Positions 15,909-24,549 are shown, numbered from the stretch's first letter. The stretch: DNA of 34,810 nt from Mycobacterium sp. shizuoka-1 (GCF_002723835.1 NZ_BEWG01000076.1:1-34810), one strand, 5' to 3'. Numbers and translations: made by a program. Notes: generated by a model not told the origin, from the sequence alone.

Positions 15909-16888
15909 AGGGCGATCCACTGCTCGAGGTCACCGACCTCGTCAAGCATTTTCCGATCAAGTCCGGCGTGGTCATCGACCGCGAAGTGGCCAGCGTGCGT
16001 GCCGTCGACGGCGTCAGCTTCACGTTGCACGAGGGCGAGACCTTGGGTCTGGTCGGCGAATCCGGTTGCGGGAAATCGACGCTGTGCCGGGCGATCCTGC
16101 AGCTGGTCACACCGACGTCGGGTTCTGTGCGCTTCGGCGGCCAGGAACTGGTCGGCCGGTCCCGCCGCGACCTTCGGCCGTTGCGCCGTGAGATGCAGAT
16201 GGTCTTCCAGGACCCGTTCGCGTCATTGAACCCCCGCAAGCGGGTGGGTCAGATCATCGGCGATCCGCTCGAGTTGCACGGGCTGGCCAGCGGCGCGGAA
16301 CTCAAGCGGCAAGTGCACGAACTGCTCGACCGGGTGGGACTGCAGGCCGAGCATGTCAACCGTTATCCGCACGAGTTCTCCGGCGGCCAACGTCAGCGCA
16401 TCGGTATCGCCCGCGCTCTGGCGTTGCGGCCCAAGCTGATCATCGCCGACGAGCCGGTGTCGGCGCTCGACGTGTCGGTGCAGGCACAGATCGTCAATCT
16501 GCTCGAGGAGCTTCAGGACGAGTTCGGCTTGTCCTACCTGTTCGTCGCTCACGATCTCGGCGTCGTCCGGCACGTGTCGGACCGGGTCGCGGTGATGTAC
16601 CTGGGCAAGGTCGTCGAGCACTCGCATGCCGACGGGCTCTACGGTCATCCGTTGCACCCCTACAGTCACGCGCTGCTGTCGGCAGTCCCGATACCGGACC
16701 CGCGCAGAAACCTCGCCCGGGAGCGGATCACCCTCGAAGGGGATGTGCCGAGCCCGATCGACCCGCCGCCGGCGTGCCGGTTTCACACCCGCTGTGCCTT
16801 CGCCACCGATATCTGCCGCACCGAAGAACCGCCGCTGGCCGAGCTGGAGCCAGGCCATTTCGCGGCCTGCCACCATCCGCGGTTCTAG
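15905..16888 (+). CDS. Peptide ABC transporter ATPase, DppF/OppF type
   Basis: This 327-residue ATPase is the partner of the D subunit. Motifs are Walker [11 protein letters not shown]-loop [16 protein letters not shown], signature [15 protein letters not shown], Walker [13 protein letters not shown] and switch VAHD. PxxxLNPRxxVxxI and [16 protein letters not shown] are typical of F subunits. The C-terminal extension has [14 protein letters not shown] and a later CHH. The Cys extension in both ATPases is worth noting, as the two would face each other in the dimer. In M. tuberculosis the corresponding ATPase is often a single fused polypeptide; here the two halves are separate genes. It is the last gene of the operon, and the next gene is convergent 12 bases away. 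Confidence 0.9.
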   Translation: MKGDPLLEVTDLVKHFPIKSGVVIDREVASVRAVDGVSFTLHEGETLGLVGESGCGKSTLCRAILQLVTPTSGSVRFGGQELVGRSRRDLRPLRREMQMVFQDPFASLNPRKRVGQIIGDPLELHGLASGAELKRQVHELLDRVGLQAEHVNRYPHEFSGGQRQRIGIARALALRPKLIIADEPVSALDVSVQAQIVNLLEELQDEFGLSYLFVAHDLGVVRHVSDRVAVMYLGKVVEHSHADGLYGHPLHPYSHALLSAVPIPDPRRNLARERITLEGDVPSPIDPPPACRFHTRCAFATDICRTEEPPLAELEPGHFAACHHPRF

Positions 16889-16900
16889 GTACCGGACGGC

Positions 16901-17149
16901 TCAGTAGGCGCCGGCCGTGTAGGAGCTGGAACCGCGTCCAAACGGAACCGGGCTGTTCGAGTTGCCGACGCCGTAGGGCACCGTCGGGTCGGTGCCGTAG
17001 GGCACCTGGGGATCCGGTCCGTCTTGCAGGCATTCATAGGCGGTCGGACAGGCCGGCGAGGTGTCGGCGGCTCCGGCAAGGCCGGCTGTACCCACTCCCG
17101 AGACCGTCAGGGCGCAGGCAACGGCAGCGACAACAGCGGATGTCCTCAT
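16901..17149 (-). CDS. Small secreted protein with VPYG repeats
   Basis: This 82-residue protein has a clear Sec signal (MRTSAVVAAVACALTVSGVG, probable cleavage after GAA near residue 28). The mature part of about 54 residues contains a CPTAYEC cysteine pair and a short repeat: PQVPYG, PTVPYG and SPVPFG, spaced 8-11 residues apart, then a Ser/Tyr/Ala tail. ATG 17149 has AGAGG at a good distance (frame open to 17176 but without a better site). I do not recognise the family. The size and repeats suggest a cell-wall or exported peptide of mycobacteria. It converges with the importer operon and is divergent from the small membrane protein/poxB unit. Confidence 0.6.
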   Translation of the reverse strand: MRTSAVVAAVACALTVSGVGTAGLAGAADTSPACPTAYECLQDGPDPQVPYGTDPTVPYGVGNSNSPVPFGRGSSSYTAGAY

Positions 17150-17251
17150 GATCGACCTCTTTCGTTCCGGTGACACCTACCGTTATCCGCTGCCGCTGCC
17201 CGACGTTCATCGGCGCTGGCACCCAGCCTGCTCTTCCAGCTAGCAGGTAGG

Positions 17252-17278
17252 GGTTTCGATCGCGCTTACGGCGGGGAT
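17252..17278 (+). promoter_or_regulatory. Candidate SigF-type promoter for the membrane-protein/poxB unit
   Basis: GGTTT (17252-17256), a 16-base spacer and GGGGAT (17273-17278) differ by one base from the mycobacterial SigF pattern GTTT-N15-17-GGGTAT as I recall it. ATG 17316 lies 38 bases further, consistent with a short leader. TATATA at 17278-17283 offers an alternative -10. Confidence 0.4.
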
Positions 17279-17315
17279 ATATAGCCAGCACAACTCGACG
17301 GCATTGGGGGCAACC

Positions 17316-17570
17316 ATGAACGACGGCGACAGCGCTCGAGGCGAACTACTGCCGACAGTCGGCCTGCTCCTCATCTTCGCGTCGGTGGTGGGATTCGCCC
17401 TGTTCCTGAGTAGCGTGGGCACCAGTTCCGGGCCTTCCGGCTACGCCGCGGGAGTCACCGTCGTCGCCTTCCTGGCCAGCCTGGCGTGCTTTGCCGCGGA
17501 CGGTCGCGACAGTGAGGAGCGTCTCGGTGCGCCGGCTCGCGAAGCCATGGCGACCGGCCATACGGTGTAA
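17316..17570 (+). CDS. Small two-helix membrane protein
   Basis: This 84-residue protein is unrecognised. Two hydrophobic helices (LLPTVGLLLIFASVVGFALF and YAAGVTVVAFLASLACFAA) are joined by a short Gly/Ser loop, with hydrophilic ends. It probably forms a membrane hairpin with both termini cytoplasmic. GGGGG (17306-17310) is the ribosome site for ATG 17316. Its TAA is followed two bases later by the poxB GTG, so the two are almost certainly co-transcribed. A membrane partner for a peripheral quinone-reducing enzyme is possible, by position only. Confidence 0.6.
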   Translation: MNDGDSARGELLPTVGLLLIFASVVGFALFLSSVGTSSGPSGYAAGVTVVAFLASLACFAADGRDSEERLGAPAREAMATGHTV

Positions 17571-17572
17571 CG

Positions 17573-19309
17573 GTGCCCACTGTCGCCTCGCACCTGATCG
17601 CAACCCTGAAAGCCAGCGGTGTCAACCGTGTCTACGGTTTGCCCGGCGACAGCCTAAACGGATTCACCGACGCGATCCGTCGCTCCGGGGAGATCAGCTG
17701 GGAGCACGTCCGCCACGAGGAGACTGCGGCCTTCGCCGCGACCGCGGATGCGGCACTGACCGGGCGCCTGGCGGTGTGTGCAGGCAGCTGCGGCCCGGGC
17801 AACACCCATCTGATCAACGGTCTTTACGACGCCCAGCGCACCCGCGTGCCCGTGCTGGCGATCGCCGCGCACATCCCGCTCGCCGAGGTCGGCACCGGGT
17901 ATTTCCAGGAAACGCACCCGCAGGAGCTGTTCCGCGAGTGCAGCGTCTACTGCGAATTGGTCAGCACGCCCGAGATGGCCCCGCGACTGGTGGAAATCGC
18001 CATGCGGACCGCGATCGAAGAAAACGGGGTCGCGGTCTTGGTGATCCCCGGGGAGGTCTTTCTCGCCAAGCTCCCCGACCGCGCGTGGACCACCACGCCC
18101 GTGCTGCCGACCCGGTCGGTGCTGCGTCCCGACGACGAGTCGCTGCGCCGTGCGGCGGCGATGTTGAACGCGGGGTCACGGGTGACGATCCTCGGGGGCG
18201 CGGGAACGGCGGGGGCGCACACCGAGTTGATCCGGCTGGCCGAGACGCTGAATTCGCCTATCGTGCATGCGTTCCGCGGCAAGGAACACATCGAGTACGA
18301 CAATCCGTTCGACGTCGGGATGACCGGACTGCTCGGCTTCGCGTCCGGCTACAAGGCGATCAAGGAAGCCGACGTGCTGCTGATGCTGGGCACCGACTTC
18401 CCGTATTCACAGTTCTATCCTGAAGACGCCCAGATCATTCAGGTCGACATCCGCGGCAGTCATCTCGGCCGGCGAACGCGACTCGACCTCGGCTTGGTCG
18501 GCTCGGTCAAGGACACCATCGACGCCCTGCTGCCGCTGTTGTCCCGCAAGGTCGACCGGACGCACCTGGACAGGTCGCTGCGCCACTATCAGCGCACGCG
18601 CACATCGCTGGACTCACTTGCCGTCAACGACCGCGACAGAACTCCCATCCGGCCGGAATATGTTGCCGGAGTGGTCAATCGGCTCGCCGACGCTGACACG
18701 GTGTTCACCTTCGACGTCGGCTCACCGACGATCTGGGCGGCGCGCTACCTGACGATGAACGGCAAGCGGCGGATCTCCGGATCCTTCACCCACGGGACCA
18801 TGGCCTGCGCGCTTCCCCACGCCATCGGCGCGCAGACCGCATACCCGGGCCGGCAGGTCGTCGCCCTGGCCGGCGACGGCGGGCTGGCGATGGGCTTCGG
18901 TGAACTGCTCACCCTGGTGCAGAACAACTTGCCGGTGAAGATCATCGTGTTCAACAACTCGTCGCTGAACTTCGTCGAGTTGGAGATGAAGGCGGCCGGG
19001 GTGGTCAACTTCGGCACCGAACTGAAGAACCCGGACTTCGGCGCGGTCGCCTCGGCCATCGGTCTGTTCGGTCGTCGCGTCGAGCACCCCGCCGACCTGG
19101 AGCACGCCGTCGCCGATGCGCTGGCCCACGACGGGCCGGCGCTGATCGACGTGGTGGTGGCCCGCCAGGAACTCTCCATCCCGCCGGCGATTTCCGCCGA
19201 GCAGGCCAAGGGATTCACGGTGTACGCGATCCGCACGATCCTGGCCGGCCGCGGCGACGAGCTGATGGACCTGGTGACCACCAATGTCGCCCGGCGGATT
19301 CTCGACTAG
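17573..19309 (+). CDS. poxB: Pyruvate:quinone oxidoreductase / pyruvate oxidase-like ThDP enzyme
   Basis: This 578-residue protein is about the length of E. coli PoxB (572). The N-terminal PYR domain has VYGLPGDSLNGFTDAI and the ThDP-activating Glu50 in RHEETAAF. The central FAD-binding domain is normal length. The C-terminal PP domain has G434-D-G436 and the Asn pair at 461-462, the GDG-x24-N metal/ThDP motif, with MGFGELLTLVQNNLPVKIIV between. The tail KGFTVYAIRTILAGRGDE matches the region before the lipid-binding helix of PoxB. It would decarboxylate pyruvate to acetate and CO2, passing electrons to a menaquinone at the membrane. Other ThDP oxidases of this fold are possible. GTG 17573 lies two bases after the membrane-protein stop. 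A SigF-like promoter upstream would fit the stationary-phase use known for E. coli poxB. Confidence 0.8.
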   Translation: MPTVASHLIATLKASGVNRVYGLPGDSLNGFTDAIRRSGEISWEHVRHEETAAFAATADAALTGRLAVCAGSCGPGNTHLINGLYDAQRTRVPVLAIAAHIPLAEVGTGYFQETHPQELFRECSVYCELVSTPEMAPRLVEIAMRTAIEENGVAVLVIPGEVFLAKLPDRAWTTTPVLPTRSVLRPDDESLRRAAAMLNAGSRVTILGGAGTAGAHTELIRLAETLNSPIVHAFRGKEHIEYDNPFDVGMTGLLGFASGYKAIKEADVLLMLGTDFPYSQFYPEDAQIIQVDIRGSHLGRRTRLDLGLVGSVKDTIDALLPLLSRKVDRTHLDRSLRHYQRTRTSLDSLAVNDRDRTPIRPEYVAGVVNRLADADTVFTFDVGSPTIWAARYLTMNGKRRISGSFTHGTMACALPHAIGAQTAYPGRQVVALAGDGGLAMGFGELLTLVQNNLPVKIIVFNNSSLNFVELEMKAAGVVNFGTELKNPDFGAVASAIGLFGRRVEHPADLEHAVADALAHDGPALIDVVVARQELSIPPAISAEQAKGFTVYAIRTILAGRGDELMDLVTTNVARRILD

Positions 19310-21904
19310 TCAGTCCACGCCGTAGAAACCGAGCTTGAGTAGGTCGGTGATCTCACTGACCAGCGGCATGCGCGGGTTGGTGCGGTTGGACAGGTCCTCG
19401 AACGCGGTCATCGCCAACGCAGGTAGCGCGGCCAGGAATTTATCCTCGGCGACCCCGATGTCGCGCAGCGTGGGCGGCATGTCCAGCTGCTCGAGCAACT
19501 GGTCGACTCCGGTGAAGAGCCGATTGCGGCTGTCCTCGGGGGCGTGGCCGCCAAAGATCAGCGCCCCGATCTGGGCGTACTTGTCGGGCGCCACGTAGGC
19601 GGAATATCCGGGCGCCGGCATGAACTTGCTGGGCAGGCTGGTGTTGTACCGCAAGACATGTGGCAAGAAGATGCCGTTGGCTCTGCCGTGCGGGATGCCG
19701 AACGCCGCACCGGTCGCATGGGCCAGGGCATGGTTGGTCCCGACGAAGGCGTTGGAGAACGCCAACCCGGCCAGCGTGGCGGCGTTGGACATCTCCGTGC
19801 GCGCGTCGATGTCGTCGGGGTCGCGGTACGCGCGCGGCAGGGCGTCGAAAATCAGCCGGGCAGCCTGCGCGCAGAGCGCATCGGTGTACGGCGAGGCGAA
19901 GATGGAGACGGCGGCCTCCAGAGCGTGAGTCAGCGCGTCGACGCCGGTGTCCGCGGTCAGATTGGCCGGCATGGTGGAGGTCAGCAGCGGATCGACGATC
20001 GCCATTTCCGGGACCAGGCTGTAGTCGACCAGGGTCTGCTTCTTGCCGTCGACCGTCAGCACCGCGGCCGGGGATACCTCCGATCCGGTGCCGGATGTCG
20101 TTGGGATGGCGACTAGTTGGAGTGTGTGTCGGTCCGTCGGGTAGTCGGCGACCCGTTTGCGCGGGTCCAGGAACGGCATCGTCAGCTCGTCGAGGCTTTT
20201 CTCGGGATGCTCGTAGAACAGCCGCATCGCCTTGCCCGCATCAAGGACGGAGCCGCCGCCGACGGCGATCAGGACATCGGGCTGGACCCGCTGCAGCAGC
20301 GCGACGCCGCGACGGATGGTCGCCTCGTCCGGTTCGGGGCTGATCTCGGCGAACACCTGCACGTGACGGGATCCGAGCTTGCTGCGCAGCAGGTCGGTGA
20401 CGCCGCGTTCGTCGGACAGCGCGTCGGTCACCACAACCACTGTCTCGCAATCGAGTTCACGCAGGTTGTCCAGCGCTCCCGCATTGAAGTAGGTATTGGA
20501 CGGCACCCGGAACCACTGCGGCGGGGTACGCCGATGCGCCACCGTCTTGATGTTGAGCAACTGCCGGTAGTTCACATTCTCGGTGGTGCTCGAACCGCCC
20601 CAGGTGCCGCATCCCAGCGAGAAGGTCGGAGTGAGGTTGTTGTACACCCCGCCCAGCGCCCCGACCGCGGTGGGCGCGTTGACCAGGATGCGCCCGGTGC
20701 GCACGGCGAGGCTGTAGGCGTCGATGACCGCTTGGTCCTCGGCGTAGATCGCCGAGGTGTGGCCCAGGCCGCCGTGTTCGGTGACCAGCACCGCAGCGTC
20801 GATGGCGTGGCGTTCGTTGCGGGCCCGGACCAAGCCAAGTACCGGCATCAACTTCTCGGCGACCAGTGGATGCGCGGCCAGTTGGTCGAGGTCGGCCGGA
20901 AGGGGCGCCAACAGCACCTTGACCGTCGGTGCAACGCTGAATCCCGCGCGAGCGGCCAGTTCCGGGGCCTTCTGCCCGACGGCGTCCATGCTGACCTTGT
21001 CCCCGCAGCCGAAGGCGAATTCGGTGATCTTGGCCGCCTGAGCCGGCGTCAGCAGGTGCGCGCCCATCTTCTCGAACTCGGTGATCATCGCGTCGTAGAT
21101 CTCGTCGTCGATGATGCAGGTCTGCTCGGCGGGGCAAATCACCGAGGAGTCAAAGGTTTTCGAGATCAGGATGTCGACGACCGCGCCGCGCACGTCGGCT
21201 GTCTTGTGGATGTAGATCGGGGCGTTGCCGGGGCCGACGCTCAGCGCGGGTTTCCCGGCCTGGTTGGCCAGTGCGACGATCCGCGGGCCGCCGGTCACCC
21301 AGATGAAGTCGACCTGGGGATGTTTGAACAGATAGTGCGTCACCTCGTGGGCGGCGTCCGGGATGACCTGTAGCGCACCCGGCGGCATGCCGGCGGCCAC
21401 GGCGGCCTCGCGCAGGATCTCCACGCTGCGTTCGCAGCAGTGCACCGCGTACGGCGATGGGCGGAACAACACCGCATTGCGGGTCTTGGCGGCGACGATC
21501 GCCTTGAACAGCACGGTCGAGGTGGGGTTGGTGACGGGGGTGATCGCCAGGACTACGCCGATCGGCTCGGCAATGTAGACGATGTTGTGTTCGACGTCTT
21601 CGTCGATCACCCCGACCGATTTCTTGTCCCGCAGATGATCGTGCAGAAACTCGGTGGCCACATAGTTCTTGACGACCTTGTCCTCGAAGACGCCGAATCC
21701 GGTTTCCTCGATCGCCATCGCGGCGAGCTCCCCGGCGGCGCGCACCCCGGCGCGCACCATCGCCTCGACGATCCGGTCCACCTGCTCTTGATCGAGTTCG
21801 CGGAATTCCCTGGCGGCGCTGGCCGCGCTGTCGACGATCGCGTCGATCTCGTTTCTGCGGATGTCGTCGGTCTGAATTTGTGGTTGGTCCAGTGTTCCGG
21901 TCAT
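19310..21904 (-). CDS. adhE: Bifunctional acetaldehyde-CoA / alcohol dehydrogenase AdhE
   Basis: This 864-residue protein has both fused domains at full length. The N-terminal aldehyde dehydrogenase half (to about 440) has the catalytic Cys257 in SSVICPAEQT, plus AITPVTNPTST, WVTGGPRIV and GNAPIYI. The C-terminal iron-dependent alcohol dehydrogenase half has ALIAVGGGSVLDAGKAM-like nucleotide binding, TTSGTGSEVSPAAV, VDALTHALE and NHALAHATGAAFGIPHG, which supply the Asp and His iron ligands. It would reduce acetyl-CoA to ethanol with two NADH, or run in reverse. AdhE forms long spirosome filaments in other bacteria. ATG 21904 is preferred because GGGAGAGG sits at correct spacing; GTG 21910 is in frame but too close. 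The gene abuts the convergent poxB stop with no gap. A DosR-like site lies upstream. Confidence 0.9.
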   Translation of the reverse strand: MTGTLDQPQIQTDDIRRNEIDAIVDSAASAAREFRELDQEQVDRIVEAMVRAGVRAAGELAAMAIEETGFGVFEDKVVKNYVATEFLHDHLRDKKSVGVIDEDVEHNIVYIAEPIGVVLAITPVTNPTSTVLFKAIVAAKTRNAVLFRPSPYAVHCCERSVEILREAAVAAGMPPGALQVIPDAAHEVTHYLFKHPQVDFIWVTGGPRIVALANQAGKPALSVGPGNAPIYIHKTADVRGAVVDILISKTFDSSVICPAEQTCIIDDEIYDAMITEFEKMGAHLLTPAQAAKITEFAFGCGDKVSMDAVGQKAPELAARAGFSVAPTVKVLLAPLPADLDQLAAHPLVAEKLMPVLGLVRARNERHAIDAAVLVTEHGGLGHTSAIYAEDQAVIDAYSLAVRTGRILVNAPTAVGALGGVYNNLTPTFSLGCGTWGGSSTTENVNYRQLLNIKTVAHRRTPPQWFRVPSNTYFNAGALDNLRELDCETVVVVTDALSDERGVTDLLRSKLGSRHVQVFAEISPEPDEATIRRGVALLQRVQPDVLIAVGGGSVLDAGKAMRLFYEHPEKSLDELTMPFLDPRKRVADYPTDRHTLQLVAIPTTSGTGSEVSPAAVLTVDGKKQTLVDYSLVPEMAIVDPLLTSTMPANLTADTGVDALTHALEAAVSIFASPYTDALCAQAARLIFDALPRAYRDPDDIDARTEMSNAATLAGLAFSNAFVGTNHALAHATGAAFGIPHGRANGIFLPHVLRYNTSLPSKFMPAPGYSAYVAPDKYAQIGALIFGGHAPEDSRNRLFTGVDQLLEQLDMPPTLRDIGVAEDKFLAALPALAMTAFEDLSNRTNPRMPLVSEITDLLKLGFYGVD

Positions 21905-21957
21905 GCCCACGCCTCTCCCAGATTCGGGGATCGTAAGACCGGGTTCGGCGGGAGAAT

Positions 21958-21973
21958 AGGGATCAAAGACCCT
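21958..21973. promoter_or_regulatory. DosR-like site between adhE and the zinc alcohol dehydrogenase
   Basis: GGGATCAAAGACCC (21959-21972) matches 11 of 14 core positions of the mycobacterial DosR box GGGACTWWAGTCCC, flanked by A and T to give AGGG-N8-CCCT. A TACGAT -10 reading toward adhE (21935-21930) would place this site near -43, a usual DosR position. The key C after GGGA is T on one strand but intact on the other (GGGTC). For the plus-strand gene, TAAGCT at 21985-21990 is a possible -10. Confidence 0.4.
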
Positions 21974-22028
21974 TTATGCTGAGTTAAGCTGAGTAGACCC
22001 AGCATCGACGTCGACACCGAGGGAAACA

Positions 22029-23042
22029 ATGGCCACACACCGCGCAGTACACGTGACATCGCCCGGAGAACCGCTGCAGCTGACGGACATGGAGACCACG
22101 TCGCCGCCGCCGGACCACGTGCGCATCGCGGTCAACGCCTGCGGCGTGTGCGGCACCGACCACGCCTTCGTCAATGGCGCCTTCCCCAACCTGACCTGGC
22201 CGATCACCCCCGGACACGAGATCGCCGGGACGGTCGCCGAGCTCGGCTCCGGCGTCGAGGGCTTCGCCGTCGGGGACCGGGTGGCGGTCGGCTGGTTCGG
22301 CGGCAACTGCACCAAGTGCCTACCGTGCCGCAAAGGCCAGTTCATGCAATGCGTGAACCTCGAGGTGCCGAGCTGGAACTATCCCGGCGGGTACGCGGAG
22401 TCGGTGATCGTGCCGCGCACCGCGCTGGCCCGCATCCCCGACGAGCTGTCGTTCGCCGAGGCCGCGCCGATGGGCTGTGCGGGGGTGACGACCTACAACG
22501 CGCTGCGCCAGACCCGCGCGGTCGCCGGCGACCGCGTCGCCGTCCTGGGCATCGGCGGTCTGGGGCACCTGGGCATTCAGTGGGCCCGGGCGATGGGCTT
22601 CGAGACCATCGCGATCGCCCGCGGGGCAGGTAAGGCCGATGACGCCAAGGAATTGGGTGCTCATCACTACATCGACTCGACAGCCGGCGATGTCGCCGAG
22701 GCGCTGCAGGCCCTCGGCGGAGCGCAGGTGGTGCTGGCCACCGCCGCCAATTCGGCGGCGATGGCGGCGACCGTGGGCGGTCTGGCACCGCAGGGCGAGC
22801 TGGTGATCGTGGGGGCCACCTTCGATCCGCTGCCGATCACCCCGGGCGATCTCCTGTTCGGCAATTTCAGCGTGGTCGGCCACCCGTCGGGCACCTCGGC
22901 CGACATCGAGGACACCCTGCACTTCGCGGTGCTGTCCGGGGTGCGGGCCCGCATCGAGGAGCGTCCGTTGGGCGAGGCGGCCGAAGCGTACGCGGCAATG
23001 GACGAGGGCCGTGCGCGCTATCGCATGGTCTTGACGATGTAG
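22029..23042 (+). CDS. Zinc-dependent alcohol dehydrogenase (MDR family)
   Basis: This 337-residue medium-chain dehydrogenase has catalytic zinc ligands in CGVCGTD (Cys41), PGHE (His63-Glu64) and MGCAG. Structural zinc ligands are the four Cys of CTKCLPC (94, 97, 100) and Cys108. The Rossmann turn is VLGIGGLGHLG, and the protein ends normally. It resembles AdhA/AdhP-type NAD(P)-linked ethanol/aldehyde dehydrogenases. GAGGGA just before ATG 22029 is a good ribosome site. It is divergent from adhE across 124 bases with the DosR-like site between, so the two may share control. Its TAG abuts the stop of the next, convergent gene. It probably interconverts short alcohols and aldehydes, adding to AdhE capacity; the exact substrate is unknown. 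Confidence 0.85.
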   Translation: MATHRAVHVTSPGEPLQLTDMETTSPPPDHVRIAVNACGVCGTDHAFVNGAFPNLTWPITPGHEIAGTVAELGSGVEGFAVGDRVAVGWFGGNCTKCLPCRKGQFMQCVNLEVPSWNYPGGYAESVIVPRTALARIPDELSFAEAAPMGCAGVTTYNALRQTRAVAGDRVAVLGIGGLGHLGIQWARAMGFETIAIARGAGKADDAKELGAHHYIDSTAGDVAEALQALGGAQVVLATAANSAAMAATVGGLAPQGELVIVGATFDPLPITPGDLLFGNFSVVGHPSGTSADIEDTLHFAVLSGVRARIEERPLGEAAEAYAAMDEGRARYRMVLTM

Positions 23043-23444
23043 CTACTCGTCGCCGTCGGGCCCGTCTTCGGCATTGGCGGGCCCGTCGAGCACGCTGACG
23101 TCGATGCCGTAGGGCAGGAACCGCACGTTGCGGTTGGCGTCGGTGTTGTGCTTGTTGGCGCGCAGCGCGTCGAGTTCGCTCTGGTAGACCTGCTCGACGT
23201 GCGCCTTGCCGTCGGAATCGGTGATGTAGATGGCCCACACCCCGTCGCCGGCCTCACCGGCGGTTTCCGGTTGCGACCGGGGCCGAGAGCGGCGGGTGAA
23301 CTCGTCGAAGAGCACGCCGAATCCGGCGCTGCTACCCGACGTGTTGAGGAATCGCCCGAAGGCGTCGCGAAGTCCCTCACTGGCCTCACGCACCACACGA
23401 TCGATATCGTCGGGATCGAACCCGAACGGTCCGTTGTTGTCCAT
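23043..23444 (-). CDS. Small acidic protein of unknown function
   Basis: This 133-residue acidic, soluble protein is one I do not recognise. The N-terminal part (FDPDDIDRVVREASEGLRDAF) looks like an amphipathic helix, and a basic linker (RRSRPRSQP) follows. The region GVWAIYITDSDGKAHVEQVY looks like a beta-sheet unit, then SELDALRANKHNTDANRNVRF, with an Asp/Glu-rich end. No signal peptide, membrane helix or catalytic motif is seen. ATG 23444 lacks a strong ribosome site. Its stop touches the zinc alcohol dehydrogenase stop, so the two are convergent with no spacer. The regular composition supports a real gene. Confidence 0.55.
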   Translation of the reverse strand: MDNNGPFGFDPDDIDRVVREASEGLRDAFGRFLNTSGSSAGFGVLFDEFTRRSRPRSQPETAGEAGDGVWAIYITDSDGKAHVEQVYQSELDALRANKHNTDANRNVRFLPYGIDVSVLDGPANAEDGPDGDE

Positions 23445-23511
23445 AGCTGCCAGTGTGCGCGCAGTTCGGGGTCTAGTCGACAGTCCGGCCTTCGCGGCCA
23501 GCGAAACCGCC

Positions 23512-24549
23512 TCAGCGGCGATACAGGTTCAGCGGCAGATCGGCCATGGTGACGAAGCCAGGCGCCGCGTCGCACACCGCGGGAACGGCATTCACCGCCT
23601 GCATCGCGGTCGCCACGCTGGCCGACCGCACGTGCTCGTCCAGGGGCACGTCGCGGCGAAAACTGGCCAGCGTCATCAGATGCGCCCGCATCGACGGTGT
23701 GCCCTCGATGGTGACGGTCCAGCCGTGCTGGGGAGTCGGCCAGTGTGGCGGCTGCGATTCGCCGACAGTCCATAGGGTTTCGACCTCGACGACGGTCTCT
23801 CCGTTGCGAAGGCCGGACCACCGCCAGTGCTGACCCGCGACGGTGCCTGCGCGCAGAACGCGGCCGCAGACATCGCGATCGGCGCTGGCGGGGATGACTT
23901 CCAGGTCGGTGTCGACCGCATCGAGATCGAGGCCGAGCGCGTCCCCGAGTAGCCACACCTGCTCCTGGAAAAGCGCACTGGTGAAACGCAATCCGTCGCT
24001 CTGGGCATTGACCTCGTCGAGCGGGCTGCCAAAGCGCATCTGGTCGAAGGTGATCTCCACGCTGTCGTAGACCGACCAGTCCGCACGCTCCTGCACGGTG
24101 ACCCGTTCGATGCTCCGCGACATTCCGGTCAACGCCAACGGGATCACGGCGCCCAGGTTTCCCGGGTTCAACCCGGTGCCGTGCAGGCTGGTGTTGCCGT
24201 CTGTGCAGGCCTGGCGCAGCCGGTCACGGTCCCGGACCGCCATCCGGGCGGGGTGGAACGCGAATGCCGTGGTGATCAGGTTCGCGCCGGAGGCCAGAAT
24301 GGCCACCGCGTCGTCGAGCTTCGGATGCCGCGGGGCGTACACAACGGCGTCCACGCCGGCGGTGTCGACGTCGATGCCGGCGATGACGCCGATCGGATCA
24401 CGCCCGGCCAGGGCGCCGGCGTCGGCACCGGCCTTGGCCTCCGAGTAGACCTTGACGCCGGCCAATTCGAGGTCCGGATGGTCGAGGATGCCACGGATGG
24501 CTTCGACTCCCACCGCACCGGTGCCCCATTGCACGACGCGGTAGGCCAT
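23512..24549 (-). CDS. DapB-like NAD(P)-binding oxidoreductase
   Basis: This 345-residue protein has an N-terminal Rossmann fold, YRVVQWGTGAVGVEAIRGIL, and VDAVVYAPRHPKLDD, as in dihydrodipicolinate reductase-like proteins that are very numerous in mycobacteria. It continues with LASGANLITTAFAFHP and GTGLNPGN, where the GxGxNPG segment lies in the presumed active site. These mycobacterial paralogues are often annotated as NAD(P)H-dependent amine dehydrogenase-type proteins and are not lysine-pathway enzymes. ATG 24549 lies three bases after the stop of the upstream 412-residue gene, so they form one operon read away from the TetR gene. It is probably a catabolic dehydrogenase; the substrate is unknown. 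Confidence 0.7.
   Translation of the reverse strand: MAYRVVQWGTGAVGVEAIRGILDHPDLELAGVKVYSEAKAGADAGALAGRDPIGVIAGIDVDTAGVDAVVYAPRHPKLDDAVAILASGANLITTAFAFHPARMAVRDRDRLRQACTDGNTSLHGTGLNPGNLGAVIPLALTGMSRSIERVTVQERADWSVYDSVEITFDQMRFGSPLDEVNAQSDGLRFTSALFQEQVWLLGDALGLDLDAVDTDLEVIPASADRDVCGRVLRAGTVAGQHWRWSGLRNGETVVEVETLWTVGESQPPHWPTPQHGWTVTIEGTPSMRAHLMTLASFRRDVPLDEHVRSASVATAMQAVNAVPAVCDAAPGFVTMADLPLNLYRR

Noticed and set aside
19544..21373. Plus-strand open frames opposite adhE
   Set aside because: Shadows of a full-length, motif-complete AdhE; the products have no recognisable domains.
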